From Oehlia diaphana (taxonomy: Eukaryota; Glomeromycota; Glomeromycetes; Glomerales; Glomeraceae), in contig QZLH01000036.1 in the NCBI GenBank assembly GCA_003833135.1, positions 101,733 to 165,732 of the forward strand: a stretch of 64,000 bases of DNA, given 5' to 3'. A model generated the notes under the pieces. That model was not told where the DNA came from, made no database searches, and was given only the letters and a program-made list of their open reading frames with translations. Numbering within the stretch: position 1 is the first letter of the stretch; each line of letters opens with the position of its first letter. The position numbers and the translations under genes were made by a program. Below are positions 33,654 through 44,959 of this stretch, piece by piece.

Positions 33654-33851
33654 AAAAAAAAAAAAAAAAAAAAAAATCAAATCAAATCAAAATCAGTGTA
33701 GTTTAAAGTATCATTTGTTATTACTTTTCTTTTATTTTATTTGTATTTTGATGATTTGCATCCTACTTGGGTGGATATAGCTCATGATAATTTGTTTGTA
33801 TGATATATAAACTTAATATCAATAAAGCATATATAAATCATTAAAAAAAAA
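33654..33851 (+). mobile_element. possible retroposed sequence ending in a poly(A) tract
   Basis: The gap is followed by an A-run, then about 165 bases not found after other family copies, then AATAAAGCATATATAAATCA and an A10 tract at about 33842-33851. Immediately after the A10 the family 3' flank resumes (TTGCATTTCTGTTTATAAAT). A poly(A)-ended insert with an AATAAA signal, placed within a 3' UTR, fits retroposition. The left border is hidden by the gap. Confidence 0.4.
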
Positions 33852-33895
33852 AGGTTGCATTTCTGTTTATAAATTTATATTATAAAACCCAATGA

Positions 33896-34430
33896 TTTAG
33901 AATAAAAAAGAAAATGTGTGAACAAGACCTTAGCTCTTGAAAAAAATGCAAGTGAATGCCGAAAAAGCTGAAAGTGTTGATCAAAATTCAAATGTTTTAT
34001 GATACAACATTTTTTTTATTTTCAATTTCAAACTTAATTGTCCAGACATTTGTAAGGGAATTTAGATAAGCTAAATAAAACAAAAATAAAAACAGCAATT
34101 CTCAAAATTATTAAAGCTGAAAATCCGATATTCCATCGAGGGATCTTCATCAAATATTTTTAGCGTTAGGTTGATTTCGCCTCTTACCGTAGTATTTGTG
34201 CATACGGTTTCCTTTTCCCTCGTATTATTTTATTTTATCTTATATAAATTGCACGCCTACATCATAGCCCATTAGAATCTTAAAAATCCATTAGATTTGC
34301 GTTGTTTATTTGTATTTATGGAGCTTATTTTTTTATTTCAAGGTATATTTTATTAGTCAACATACGACGACAATTAGTTAATAGTAAAACAAATAATTCA
34401 ACCATGCATAGCTTTCGGATTTTGTTACAA
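33896..34430. repeat. segmental duplication C, copy 2
   Basis: Counterpart of 31015-31480, longer by several small insertions. Non-coding; the 61-codon frame inside it is not conserved in copy 1. Confidence 0.8.
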
Positions 34431-34628
34431 ACATGCAACAAAGAAGAGTATCACCATACCCTGGACCCTGGTTATTCGGGAAACTAATTAATTTCTACTA
34501 AGTATTTCACCGACATAGGTCATTGAAACAACTCTTACATTCTCTACTTTTCCGCTGATTCGAATTTTTCACTAATTTTACCTGTCGATCGACCCCGCTA
34601 AAACTAGAATATTCAAAGAAGAGATGTT

Positions 34629-35204
34629 GGGGTGGTCGGTCAACTAATAAATCAAAACTATGTATGTTATACAGAAAAATACCATTAATATATTTTTTTG
34701 TTGATCGTCATATTATTATTAAAATTAATACATTTTTTAAAACTTCCATAAATTTAAATCCTTCCCAATATTTTCGCTCTAATTTCGACAAGGACATTCC
34801 AAGTAACTATCCTTTTAATAAAATGGGCCGATTTTTTTTAAAAAGTTTCATTTTCACTTCGAAATTAATAAAAATCTATTTCGAATCAACTTCTTTCATA
34901 GAAAAAAAAAAAGCTTTTTTTTTAGTATTTTCAAAAAACAAGGTATTTCATTGTATAGGTTTTCATGTATTCAATTGAACTTTTCGCACTACTTAAAACA
35001 TGATAAACGCAAGTTATCAAATTTTTAAGGTTTCGGATTTTTTAATGGGAAAATGCCTCCCATTTCGAAACAATATGATAGTTTATTGTAATTCCATCGG
35101 ATTTTATGTCGGTTAATAAAATGTATTTTTTTAGTCAAAATCCGATTACATCAATTTTTCACATGATAAAAATCTATTAATAGTATTTTTCTGATTACCA
35201 CCCC
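34629..35204. mobile_element. TIR element, internally deleted copy
   Basis: Starts GGGGTGGTCGGTCAACTAAT and ends ...GATTACCACCCC. It matches the complement of 55090-55613 over most of its length, then jumps to the complement of the left end of that larger element (AATAGTATTTTTCTG), so about 500 bp of interior is missing here. Its right TIR has also lost about 35 bases. The 104-codon frame at 34664-34978 lies wholly inside; the matching stretch in the larger copy is frameshifted, so coding is doubtful. Confidence 0.75.
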
Positions 35205-35209
35205 AAAGA

Positions 35210-35890
35210 AATTAAGGAGTGTTACACAGTTAAATAATAAAATTTCTCCTTAAGGAGGGAGTCGATCATGTTAATTGAACAATAATAGTTTTATATAAGC
35301 GGCAAACAATTAGTATGGTTACACCTTCACAAGCAAACAATTACGCTTACGTATTAAAATAATAACGTATTATTTACCTTTGTCTTGTCGAAAGGATGAT
35401 TATAAAAAAACAAATTGTATTATTATAATTGTTCGACGTGAAATCTCATCGCAGCAGCTGCAAATTATACAATATTTAGACTGATTGAATATAAATAATA
35501 CCTATTTATGTATTATACAATTTGTAAGAATTTTCTTTGCATGCTTCTTTGTCAATTGACAATCTATTTACCGTATCATAAAAATAATATTTTTTGGAGA
35601 CACAACAAGATAATTTAAGTTAGAATGAGTCATCGTTTTTAATAATAATAATTAATATATACGAAATTACATATTCTTCAACAATAAAGCAAAAATTATA
35701 TTTGCTTCATAATAACATAAAGAATTTATTTTGAAGTAATGCAATTTAATAAAGGGGTTACGTTTCAAAAATATTATAGCATAACACTTGTATAATACTT
35801 ATTTATAATAACACATAACAGGATAAAGAATAAGAAAACAAAATTCAGTAATACAAATAATATATACTAATGACATAATTTAAAAGTAAT
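35210..35890. other. intergenic sequence
   Basis: AT-rich, with ATTACGCTTACGTATTAAAAT-like words and no credible frame. It is the 3' flank of the divergent family gene at 35899. Confidence 0.5.
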
Positions 35891-35898
35891 AATTGTGT

Positions 35899-36348
35899 TT
35901 ACAATTTAGGAATGGTATCGTTACTATTTGAACTCTTATTAATTTGATTTTGCGTCAAGCGATTAAGGAAAAATCCCTTCAAATGAAATTCCAAATTATC
36001 TCTTTGAAATTTTGAAAAAGTCAAATAGTCTTGTTGTGGTTCTTCAACTTGTTTAAGTTCGATGCCATAAATTTTTTTGTTTAAAAATTGAACAATTAAT
36101 GAATGTGAAATTAATTTACATGTTAGTTGATAAAAACTATTGTCATCAATATTATAATAAAATGTATGGTCAGATAAAGGGTCAACAGTCTCGTTTGATA
36201 ATTCACAAGTAATGTGATATATTTGAGAGTCTCCTGGAGGATTATAAAAAAAGGCCATTCTATCATTCGAATGGTTTAAAGAAGGGTTTGCTAATTGGGT
36301 TAATTGATCAATATCAGTGCATCCTTTGGCAAAAATAACGTCACTCAT
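35899..36348 (-). CDS. divergent two-module family protein, 149 residues
   Basis: ATG at 36348. The low-complexity N-terminus is nearly absent (about 30 residues). Module 1 is shortened after its core (FFYNPPGDSQIYHITCELSN) and runs almost straight into module 2 (FYYNIDDNSFYQLTCKLISH...LNKKIYGIEL). A Lys/Arg/Leu-rich helix (QRDNLEFHLKGFFLNRL) and a polar tail follow. The spacing aromatic-aromatic, then Tyr-x-Ile/Leu-Thr-Cys-Glu/Lys-Leu is clear in both modules and is the strongest internal evidence that the domain is a duplication. A TATAAATAAGC box lies about 110 bp upstream on the same strand. Function unknown. Confidence 0.7.
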   Translation of the reverse strand: MSDVIFAKGCTDIDQLTQLANPSLNHSNDRMAFFYNPPGDSQIYHITCELSNETVDPLSDHTFYYNIDDNSFYQLTCKLISHSLIVQFLNKKIYGIELKQVEEPQQDYLTFSKFQRDNLEFHLKGFFLNRLTQNQINKSSNSNDTIPKL

Positions 36349-36611
36349 TTTTGAGGTAAATAACTGACACGAGGTTTATGTTATTAAAGGATTTAAATTA
36401 TTTTTTTTTTTTAAAGGACACGAATTTTTTTTTTCAAAAAAAAGTAAAACATGCTTATTTATATCTTAATCATTTCTTTGTTCAATTACTATTCATAGTT
36501 AGCACAATGTTTTACTATAAATATTTTAAAGCAATTTATTTGTATTCCAAATTTAAACTAATAAATTTAGACGATTTTAGTTTTTGGAGATCTACAATGA
36601 ATTTACCCTAA

Positions 36612-37262
36612 ATGTCTGCATGTGATCGTCCGATAATCCAGTATGCTTTTTTTTACATTTAAAAATGTGACATTTTAATAAAAATAAAAAAATTTTTTTT
36701 TATTAATACTTTACGCAAGTGTAATGATTTAAACTTAATACATGTAATTATTTATAATTGTTTAACGAATTTAACTCATTTGCAAAATATTTGAACTCGT
36801 AATATTATCTCAACATTTGAATAATAAAAATTATAATATATTAATACAATTCCATACAAAATTTTAGCTGAAAAGTATTAGGCAATTTAATTGTGTAAAC
36901 AAAAAAAAATAAAAATGAATGGATTTAGTTGTTTTTGTTTATAAAATTATTAAATAACGGTTTCAACTTTTATCTTGTTACTACATATTTTAAACTTTAT
37001 CCCCAAATAATAGGTTATTTAAAAAAATGAGTGTAGCATGAAAATATCTATGATAAAATGTCTTATTAAGAATTTCTAAAATCAACATTCAAATTTATAT
37101 TCATTCAAACGAATCTTGTGCTACTGTAATACGGGAGCCAAGATTTTAGATAAATACTTCATAATTATTTATTAGGAACACCTCCTCTATTTAAAAAATA
37201 AATAAATTTTCTTTTTCATGACATTGTGAAATTTATCGATCACTAATTACTCATTTTTGGAG
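36612..37262. repeat. segmental duplication A, copy 2
   Basis: Counterpart of 27865-28560. Homology stops abruptly near 37263, where an A/T-rich tail and foreign-looking, GC-richer sequence begin. Confidence 0.8.
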
Positions 37263-37800
37263 TATTTTATTTTTTTTATTTTTATGTCACAAGGATACAA
37301 AGTTGCAGTACAAATTATACAGACAGTTAAAACAAAGTCAAAAATAATTCTAACACTAACAACCAAATCACGACCGTTAGGAGACGATGATACCTTGGCC
37401 TTTTAAAATATTTAACGGGCAACAGAAGTATTCCGAGAGCACTTCCGGGACTCGCCAGCCGAGGAGAGAAAAAGAAAATAGTGAACATAAAAAATAACTA
37501 TTTACCCTCTACATGTGAAACCCGGACGCAGAAAAAATTTCTATCATTAACTAAGTATTTTTAGGACTTCAAAAAGTCTACTAACTACCACCACGAAATA
37601 AAAGAGAAAGCTGGAAAAAGGAAGAGGGAATACTTGGAGAGCCACCGATGTTCTGTAAGTGACTCCGTGTTGTAGTTAGATTCAAGGTTGATCGTCTCAG
37701 AAGTAGTTGTCGAAGCCAGTGTCGTACAGTGATGAGATCTTCATTGAATATCTTATGTTGTTTATCACGTGGTTATCTGCAGTGAAGTTCTGGAAGGTTC
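37263..37800 (-). mobile_element. possible non-LTR retrotransposon or SINE fragment
   Basis: About 530 bp with clearly higher GC than its neighbours interrupts duplicated sequence. On the minus strand it ends GACATAAAAATAAAAAAAAT, an A-rich 3' tail of the kind left by target-primed retroposition. No intact frame and no recognisable reverse transcriptase motif. Confidence 0.4.
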
Positions 37801-38177
37801 TGTTCTTTGTATAAATTTTTCCCTAAATGAGACGTTTCAAAAAAAAAAAAAAATTTTACTGCGGATATATACTCAAAATGACGGAAGTGGAAAGAGTCAA
37901 TTTTTGGAGTATATAATAATGTATGGTTCAACATCACATATAAATAAACAATGCACGTGATAATAAGTGGTACACAATAGGTTCGGTCTAGGCCTTTCCT
38001 TATTTGGTAAAAATAATGTAAAGAGAATGTAGTTTACAGGTACGGATACGTATATCAAATAGTTCCCCTTTTTGATAATTATATCACTCGCCACAATTTC
38101 GCTTGCAATCTCCAGTTTACTTTTTACTCACCATAATTTCGCCACAATTACTGCTTTTTACTCGCCACTTTATTTCA

Positions 38178-38191
38178 TATATATATAGCTT
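38178..38191 (+). promoter_or_regulatory. TATA-like element of the family gene at 38367
   Basis: TATATATATAGCTT, about 188 bp before the ATG, matching the position and the AGCTT ending of the elements before the copies at 29363 and 32498. Confidence 0.5.
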
Positions 38192-38366
38192 ATTTATTTT
38201 TTCTTTTTTATCTGGAAATGAAAAAATTAAACTTTTAAAAAACTATTAAATAAAAAATAAAGCTCTTAGTAGCACTCTTATTGAATTTTTTTTTAAAATT
38301 TATCTTTCGTTTATTTTATTTTAATATTTTCTTTGTTATTAATTTATATTCATTACTAAGTCTGAC

Positions 38367-38948
38367 ATGAACCAAAATCAAATTTCTAACTCGGAGAACC
38401 TTTTACCTTCGTCTGACATGAATCAAGATCAAGCTTTTGTTTCGAAGAACCTTCCGCCTTCATTTACCATGATTGATTCTAATTCTCTAGACAACGTCAA
38501 CATGGCTACTACTGCGGTTCAGGATATTCATGATAATACGCAAACGTCACCTCAACAAACATTACAAACTACACTTGTAACTACATCTTTCCATCCTACT
38601 ATCTTTTTCTATCAACCTCCAAATGACTTTTGTCATTATTATGTTAATTGTAAAGAAATCTGTTATGATACCGTTACCTATTTATTAAACAAATCGTTAA
38701 AAGAAAATAACGTTCAATCTAACGAAAATGAATGTATTTTCTACTATAAGCAACAACACGACGCCAGGTTTTATCAGGTATCATGTAAAATCGTTTCCCC
38801 TCTTTTGATTAATAATTGTTTGAACAAAAATTTTCTTGGTTTTGAATTTCAAAATTCGGAACAAGAACATTTAGTATTTACTATTAATCAAAAAGAGAAC
38901 CTCGAATATTATTTAAAACAATATTTAAGCCTTCATTTACTAAACTAA
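38367..38948 (+). CDS. two-module repeated-family protein, 193 residues
   Basis: ATG at 38367. The N-terminus starts MNQNQISNSENLLPSSDMNQ, then has its own insertion (KNLPPSFTMIDSNSLDN). Module 1 begins FFYQPPNDFCHYYVNCKEIC; module 2 begins IFYYKQQHDARFYQVSCKIV; the tail ENLEYYLKQYLSLHLLN is identical to the copy at 29363. Near-identity in the C-terminal part against marked difference in the N-terminal part is typical of this cluster. Complete, single exon, with conserved promoter box and 3' flank. Function unknown. Confidence 0.75.
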   Translation: MNQNQISNSENLLPSSDMNQDQAFVSKNLPPSFTMIDSNSLDNVNMATTAVQDIHDNTQTSPQQTLQTTLVTTSFHPTIFFYQPPNDFCHYYVNCKEICYDTVTYLLNKSLKENNVQSNENECIFYYKQQHDARFYQVSCKIVSPLLINNCLNKNFLGFEFQNSEQEHLVFTINQKENLEYYLKQYLSLHLLN

Positions 38949-39265
38949 CATTAAGATTTTTCATTCATATTTAAATTTATCAGTTTACACTTTACAATTT
39001 TGGTAGTGTTGTTGTTTCTTTCTATCTTTATTTTTTTTATTATATTTTAAAACAAATATGAGTTGTATTTCTGTTTATAAATTTATATAATAAAACTCAG
39101 TTTCATTATAAGCTTATAACAAACTTTATATCATAATATTGAATTTTCAGTGACAAAATACGTTAAATAAGAGAATAAAGATTGGCACTTGTACAAAATT
39201 CATATTTAATTGCAGTATTAAATATCAAAAAAAAAATGTAGACAAGATTAACTAATTATTTACTT
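38949..39265. repeat. conserved 3' flank of the family, copy 2
   Basis: Counterpart of 29918-30196, including TTTCTTTCTATCTTTATTTT and TTGAATTTTCAGTGACAAAA. Confidence 0.7.
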
Positions 39266-39269
39266 GATG

Positions 39270-41021
39270 TTTGACTGTTCGAACCATTAAACCAAAAAAA
39301 AATGTCTTTGTATAATTACTAATTACAGTAATCTATAAAATGAATATGAAGGCGTTTTTTTTAACACAAGTAATTTTTTTTTGTATCACCATGTAAATAT
39401 AACTAGACCAAATTTTTCCCCCTGTAAGTCATGTGTTAACGATCTACAATGAATTTTCACATGGCGTCAAGAATCAAGTTGGCACGCCCTTTAATATTTT
39501 TTCAGTTAATATGTTAGTTATTAGTGTAATAATTTAGAATATATTTTAGAAAAGAACCTGTTTATGGGGTTTTTTGCTTTATTATCAATTCTCTCATCCG
39601 CTTTAAGTATCTACATTTTATATTAAATTTGTCAACACCATTTCCCTTTCAAATAAATCATCATCATCTTCTACTTGTCTTATAACGTAACCAATGAGAA
39701 AACAGAGATTGAATTAATCGTCAAATGATCACCTCATCTAATTTATTTTTTGTATTTTTAAAAAAAAATTAATTATTATTTTTACATAAATAATAAATAA
39801 AAATTACCTCCAAAATATCATCATGAGGAGGTTCCTCATTGAGAGAAAATTTTCTGTAAACCTAACTACATCACCAGAAGTAAAATTGGGAATCCATTTC
39901 GGAACTAATTGATTTTTTGGAAAAAAGGAATTTATTCTTCTTTTCTCATAATACCAATAGTTTCTTTATAATAAAATTATTACTTTTTCTTTCGATAATT
40001 GAATGAATTACACAAATTAAAGTGAGTCTTGATGGTATAGTAGTTATTTATTTATTTCATTTATTTAATTTAATATGAAATAATTTATTTTATTTATTTT
40101 TTTATGTAAGGAATAGATATTTTATTAATATATTTTTTTTAATCGATTTTTTTTTCCTTTTTTCTTATTTTTTTCTAAAAAAAGAGATATTTATTAAATA
40201 TTTTTTATTATATGAGCATCATTAAATTAAGCATGTTTATATATATAAAAAAAAGGTCAGAACCTTTTTTTAATAAGTTTCGGCATTTTTATTTATAAAA
40301 AACGCCGAAATATTTATTTTGACCCAAATATATGTCAGGTCAACGGGTCGGGTCATCATTTAAAAATGAAGTCTTTTTTTTCTTTATGATCAAATACTTT
40401 TGATGTAATTAGGCCGCTCCAAGCCAATTCTTTGTTTAACATAACATAAGGGGGACAAAAAATAATACATAAAATAAAATACATGACCAGAGTTACCATT
40501 AATTTTGGCCAAAATTGTGACCAAAAGAGTGAGCAAAAATTTTGGATGATAATTCCGGCCAAGACTTAAAGATTTGTCTAATTCCGGCCTAAATTACGTT
40601 TATTTTTTTTTTTTTACATAAAAAATCCAAAAACGGGGGTATGTTAAACGAAAAATTGAATTGGTACGGCCTTATATTTATATACTGTATCTTGTAAAAA
40701 AATAATTTTTTATAGATGTGCCAATTCTATATCATTTGTCCGAATTTTTTTAAAAAAATTTGATTACTTGATTGACATTTGAAATCTTCCATGTTTTTTT
40801 TATTTAACTGATAATGGTAAAAGAATATAACATTTTTTTTTTTTTTTTTATTTAAAAAAAAAAAAAAAAAAAAATTTTTTTTTTTTTTTTTTTTTTTTTT
40901 ATTATTAATATTATTCAGTTTCAAAAAGGCGTAATTAAAAAAAAAAAAGTTGTAGTATCTTGTAGTTCTTATTTCTTATTAGTTATTAGTTCTTGTTTGT
41001 ATCCATGGTTATTCATATAAN

Positions 41022-41053
<32 letters not shown>

Positions 41054-42070
41054 TCTCCCACACCCTCCTCTTATCACTCATGTTGTACCAGGTATATATG
41101 CTATATGTGAAATATGTGAAAAAAATTCGAAAAATATATTGTTTTTTTTTGGTAACACATTTTACGATGGGAATTTCTTGTTCCAAAAAAAGATTAGATC
41201 ATTGGAAAAAAATTTAAGAAAATTTTCAAACCGGGTAAACGGAGGTAAAATCAATAAACACAAAGTATATTTCTTTGTTGAAAAAAAAAAGCCACGCTAT
41301 ATTAAGCTCACGACAATTTTTTTTTTTTATTTGTCCCCCGCGTGTCAGTTGTCCTCGCGTGACCTCTTTTTTTGAAATTTTCAATTTGGTATTACAATAA
41401 ATTGTACAAATAAAATAATTAACTAAAAATGGACAAAAATGATTGTTAAATATTATACACGTTAATTAATAAATTTTACAAATTTATCTCGTGTCGCTTA
41501 GCTGTCAAAAAATAAGTTTGTCGTATTTATCATAATTTGCCATAATTTGCCATAATACAAAATCACAGCTTCATTATCAGCTTGACATTTTTTATATTAT
41601 ACGATATAATACGTCTTATAATACGTATTAATATGTAATAATATAAATATAAATTACCTAATAATGTAATGTTAATAATAATATTATATTAATATATGTA
41701 CATTATTAATTGACAATTAAAGTATAATCACGTATAATAAATTATAATTATTATTTTGAATGAAGTTCAAATAAGTTCGCTGCGGAAAATTTTAACCGCA
41801 AATCTGTGTAATCCAAAAAATAAAACCAGAAAAACAGATTGTCGTAAATCTATTTACTCAATTACTAATTGACAGCTTTTTCCCACATTTTCCACATTTT
41901 CCGTACGCGTTACCTATACCAAAAAAAAAAACTTGTTATATATTGTTTGTTACGCGAATTTTTTAATTTTTTTTTTAGGTAACGAATCGAATTAGATTTC
42001 GATTACACAAAACATAAAAAAAAACAAAAACCAGATCTTCCCTAAAAAAAAGAGAGATTTTTTTTTTCTC
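39270..42070. other. long gene-poor interval with homopolymers and hairpins
   Basis: AT-rich. Contains a perfect-stem hairpin at 40278-40310 and runs of T and A at 40830-40900 and 41022-41053, with a single N at 41021. Short repeats such as CATAATTTGC (about 41530-41555) are present. The frames across 40727-41375 are products of homopolymers. No gene seen. Confidence 0.55.
40278..40310. repeat. hairpin
   Basis: TTTCGGCATTTTTATTTATA followed by AAAAACGCCGAAA: inverted arms of about 14 bases with one mismatch. The position after a possible GGTCAGAACC/TTTGACCC outer pair suggests a tiny palindromic element. Confidence 0.6.
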
Positions 42071-42075
42071 GCGTT

Positions 42076-42228
42076 AGTATAATGCTTGATATTTAAAATT
42101 AAATTAAAATTAAATTAATTAGTAATAGTATAATATTTGATATTTAAAATTAAATTAAAATTAAATTAATTAGTAATAGTATAATGTTTGATATTCAAAA
42201 TTAAATTAAAATTAAATTAATTAGTAAT
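42076..42228. repeat. 51-bp tandem repeat, three copies
   Basis: Units start at 42076, 42127 and 42178 (AGTATAATGCTTGATATTTA and variants) and differ by only two or three bases each. AT-rich and non-coding. Confidence 0.95.
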
Positions 42229-42229
42229 T

Positions 42230-42313
42230 AATTACTTTTTCTATTCTTTTTTTTTTAGTAATGAAATGCTATTTGCTTAATTTTTATTAATTTTTTTTGG
42301 ATTTTCTTTTTTA

Positions 42314-42353
<40 letters not shown>

Positions 42354-44200
42354 AAAAGCTTGTTTTAAAGCATAAAAAACACAACACACAAGAAATTGGA
42401 AAATTTAGAGAATGATTTTTTTTTTAGGAGTTGGCCTAATTTTTTTCGGAGAAGTATCAAAACAAAATCAAATTAGAAATCTTATTCGTATAGTATTCGA
42501 TCATCTTTTGTTCCTAGTATAGTTTGGGAAATTTCCCAAATGTTTTTTAAATATTAGTAAATTAATATGTTATTGTTATAATCATAAAAAAAATGCGAAA
42601 AGAAAAAAAAACGAAATTGGATCCAACGACACGAAATAGGATAAAAGAGAAGAAGGGAGTAAAAAAAAATTATTCATATAGAGGATATCGACATTACAGT
42701 GCGTTTAACACACACATCATTATAATAATTTTAAAAGTTACAGCATAAATTATTTTTTTTTTGTAGGAATCCCGGGAAGCCAACATAATTATAAGAATGT
42801 TTATAAGAATCATTAATTCATAATAAATATACATAAATTTTAATTTTTTTTTTTTTTTTTAATTAAAAAAAAAAGAAAAAAATAATTTATTTTATTTATT
42901 TGTGGTATTATTTATGATAATAAATTTTTTTTTCAATAGCTTTCATAGTACTTTTTTTTTATCATATCATAGTAAATAAATTAATAAATAATTACGTAAG
43001 CATAAGCTTCAAGCTTCAAGCTTAATATAAAAATGCTGGAAAAGTTTAAGCTATATTTGGGCATCAAACTAACGATGTATTGAATTTCATGGTTAGTACG
43101 ATCAACAAAATTATTAAAATAATGCTAATAATGCTACGATTAAAGCTATACACATTACACAGGCTTTTCGATATTCTTATCTCCAAGCTAAAAACATTAT
43201 TAATAAAATTTCTTGCTAAAATTTATTTTTTAATAGAACTTCTAAAATTTATTTTTTTTTTCAAAAAAAAGTGTTTATATTAAGCATAATTCTGTCCAAG
43301 GTTGATGGTAAAGTGTACATTTTTTAACTCTTTGATCCACTAACTAGAATCCAGAAAGTTTAAATATTAAAAATTCACATGACTGGACTCAGAAAGATCA
43401 TCGGACCGGGCTCAGTAAAGATATACTCAAATAAGAGTAAATAAGATTTCCTTAGTGAAATTCTTTTGACAAATAAAAATGGTCGATCCATACAATTATA
43501 TATTTTATTTATTGTCCTTTAAAAATACTAGTACGGTAACACTAGTATTATTTTGGGTGATTCGTAACCATAACGATGGACGCTGGATAAATTTTATCAA
43601 ATATTTTAACCATAGGCATCGATATGAATTGTTCTGAAATAAATAACTTACGTCAAGACTATATAATTTAATCGAGTATTTACTAAATAGATATATGAAA
43701 CAATCTTTTTATGATAAAATTTCTCGTATCCGAAAGTTGTAACGAAGAAATCATTTATTTCTGCGGCAAAGGTGACTGTCTGTCATCTGTGCACTTTTAC
43801 AGTCGCAGAATGATCTTTTAGGAGTATTATACATTAATTATATATTAATTTACAATTATTAGTTTATTACTTTCAAACAAAGTAGGGCGAATTTACTAAT
43901 TTATTCATGTGCTTGTTTACATATTATTAGTTTTAATAACTATAATCGATTAATCAACGATGGAAAAACGTGACTGGTACTTTTGTGTCAATTAACAACA
44001 ACTGTTGCCGATCAGTTACAAAAAAGTTGCTCCTAAAAATACAGAAATAAGGTCATAATAAAAATCTTATTGAACTTTATTTCATAAATTTATAATTCAA
44101 AAATAACTACAATAATAATAATAATATAAAAAACGGATTCTCTTATATAAATATAATAATACTCCTTAAAATTATAAACCGGATAGATTTACGAAAGTTT
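42230..44200. other. intergenic sequence
   Basis: A T-run of about 35 near 42316-42350, a CTTCAAGCTTCAAGCTTAA triplet near 43006-43023, and otherwise AT-rich sequence. The 67-codon frame at 43080-43283 is Leu/Ile/Lys-rich and not convincing. Confidence 0.5.
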
Positions 44201-44205
44201 CTAAT

Positions 44206-44742
44206 CTAGTTAAGTAATTGAAAGCTTAAGTATTGCTTTAAATAATATTCGAGATTCTCTTTTTGATTAATAGTAAATACTAAATGCTCTTGTTGTTCCG
44301 AATTTTGAAGTTCAAATCCAAGAAAATTTTTGTTTAAACAATTATCAATCAAAAGATGGGAAACGATTTCGCATGATATCTGATAAAACCTGGCGTCATG
44401 TTGTTGCCGATAGTAGAAAATACATTCATTTTCGTTAGATTGAACGTTATTTTCTTTTAGATGTTTATTTATTAAGTATTCAACGGTATCGAGACAGATT
44501 TCCTTACAATTAACGTAATAACGACAAAAATCATTCGGTGGTCGATAAAAAAAGGTGGTAGGATGGAAAAGTATATTGGTAAGTTGATGAGTTTGCGTAT
44601 TAGGATGAACGGTATCCGCAGAAGTCATGTTAAGAGTGTTTGCAGATATAAGATTCTGTTGTGGCGAGACAGTAAAGATGTTGTAATTATTTGAGTCCGG
44701 ATAAGTAGCGTTGAACAGAGGTAGTTGGTTATTTTGATTCAT
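44206..44742 (-). CDS. two-module repeated-family protein, 178 residues
   Basis: The open frame extends to 44769, but the first ATG is at 44742-44740, giving MNQNNQLPLFNATYPDSNN, in line with the Met-Asn-Gln start of other copies. Residues 1-60 are polar and low in complexity. Module 1 begins FFYRPPNDFCRYYVNCKEIC; module 2 begins IFYYRQQHDARFYQISCEIV; a tail ENLEYYLKQYLSFQLLN follows. A TATATAAAAG box on the same strand at about 44936-44945 lies about 195 bp upstream, the usual spacing in this family. Single exon, function unknown. Confidence 0.75.
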   Translation of the reverse strand: MNQNNQLPLFNATYPDSNNYNIFTVSPQQNLISANTLNMTSADTVHPNTQTHQLTNILFHPTTFFYRPPNDFCRYYVNCKEICLDTVEYLINKHLKENNVQSNENECIFYYRQQHDARFYQISCEIVSHLLIDNCLNKNFLGFELQNSEQQEHLVFTINQKENLEYYLKQYLSFQLLN

Positions 44743-44935
44743 GCTGGATCGAGTATTTTTTCTAAACAAAGGGAATTAATTAAAAAATAAAAAGATCGAA
44801 ATATTAGAAACTATTGTTATAAACTGTACAAAGCGAAAGAACACATTATTAAAAAATCTTACTTCACAAAATGGTTTCTTTTAATTGAACGAAAAGCTTT
44901 AAGTTGAGAAAAAAAAAAAGATTTCTCTTGCAGTC

Positions 44936-44946
44936 TTTTATATAAT
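44936..44946 (-). promoter_or_regulatory. TATA-like element of the family gene at 44206
   Basis: Read on the minus strand: TTATATAAAAG, about 195 bp before the ATG, matching the spacing of the plus-strand copies. Confidence 0.45.
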
Positions 44947-44959
44947 TTTTGAATATTTT

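Noticed and set aside
32874..33706. Long frames through the run of N
   Set aside because: They are artefacts of reading unknown bases as open.
34664..34978. 104-codon frame inside the smaller TIR element
   Set aside because: The same stretch in the larger copy is frameshifted and has stops, so there is no sign of selection on the protein.
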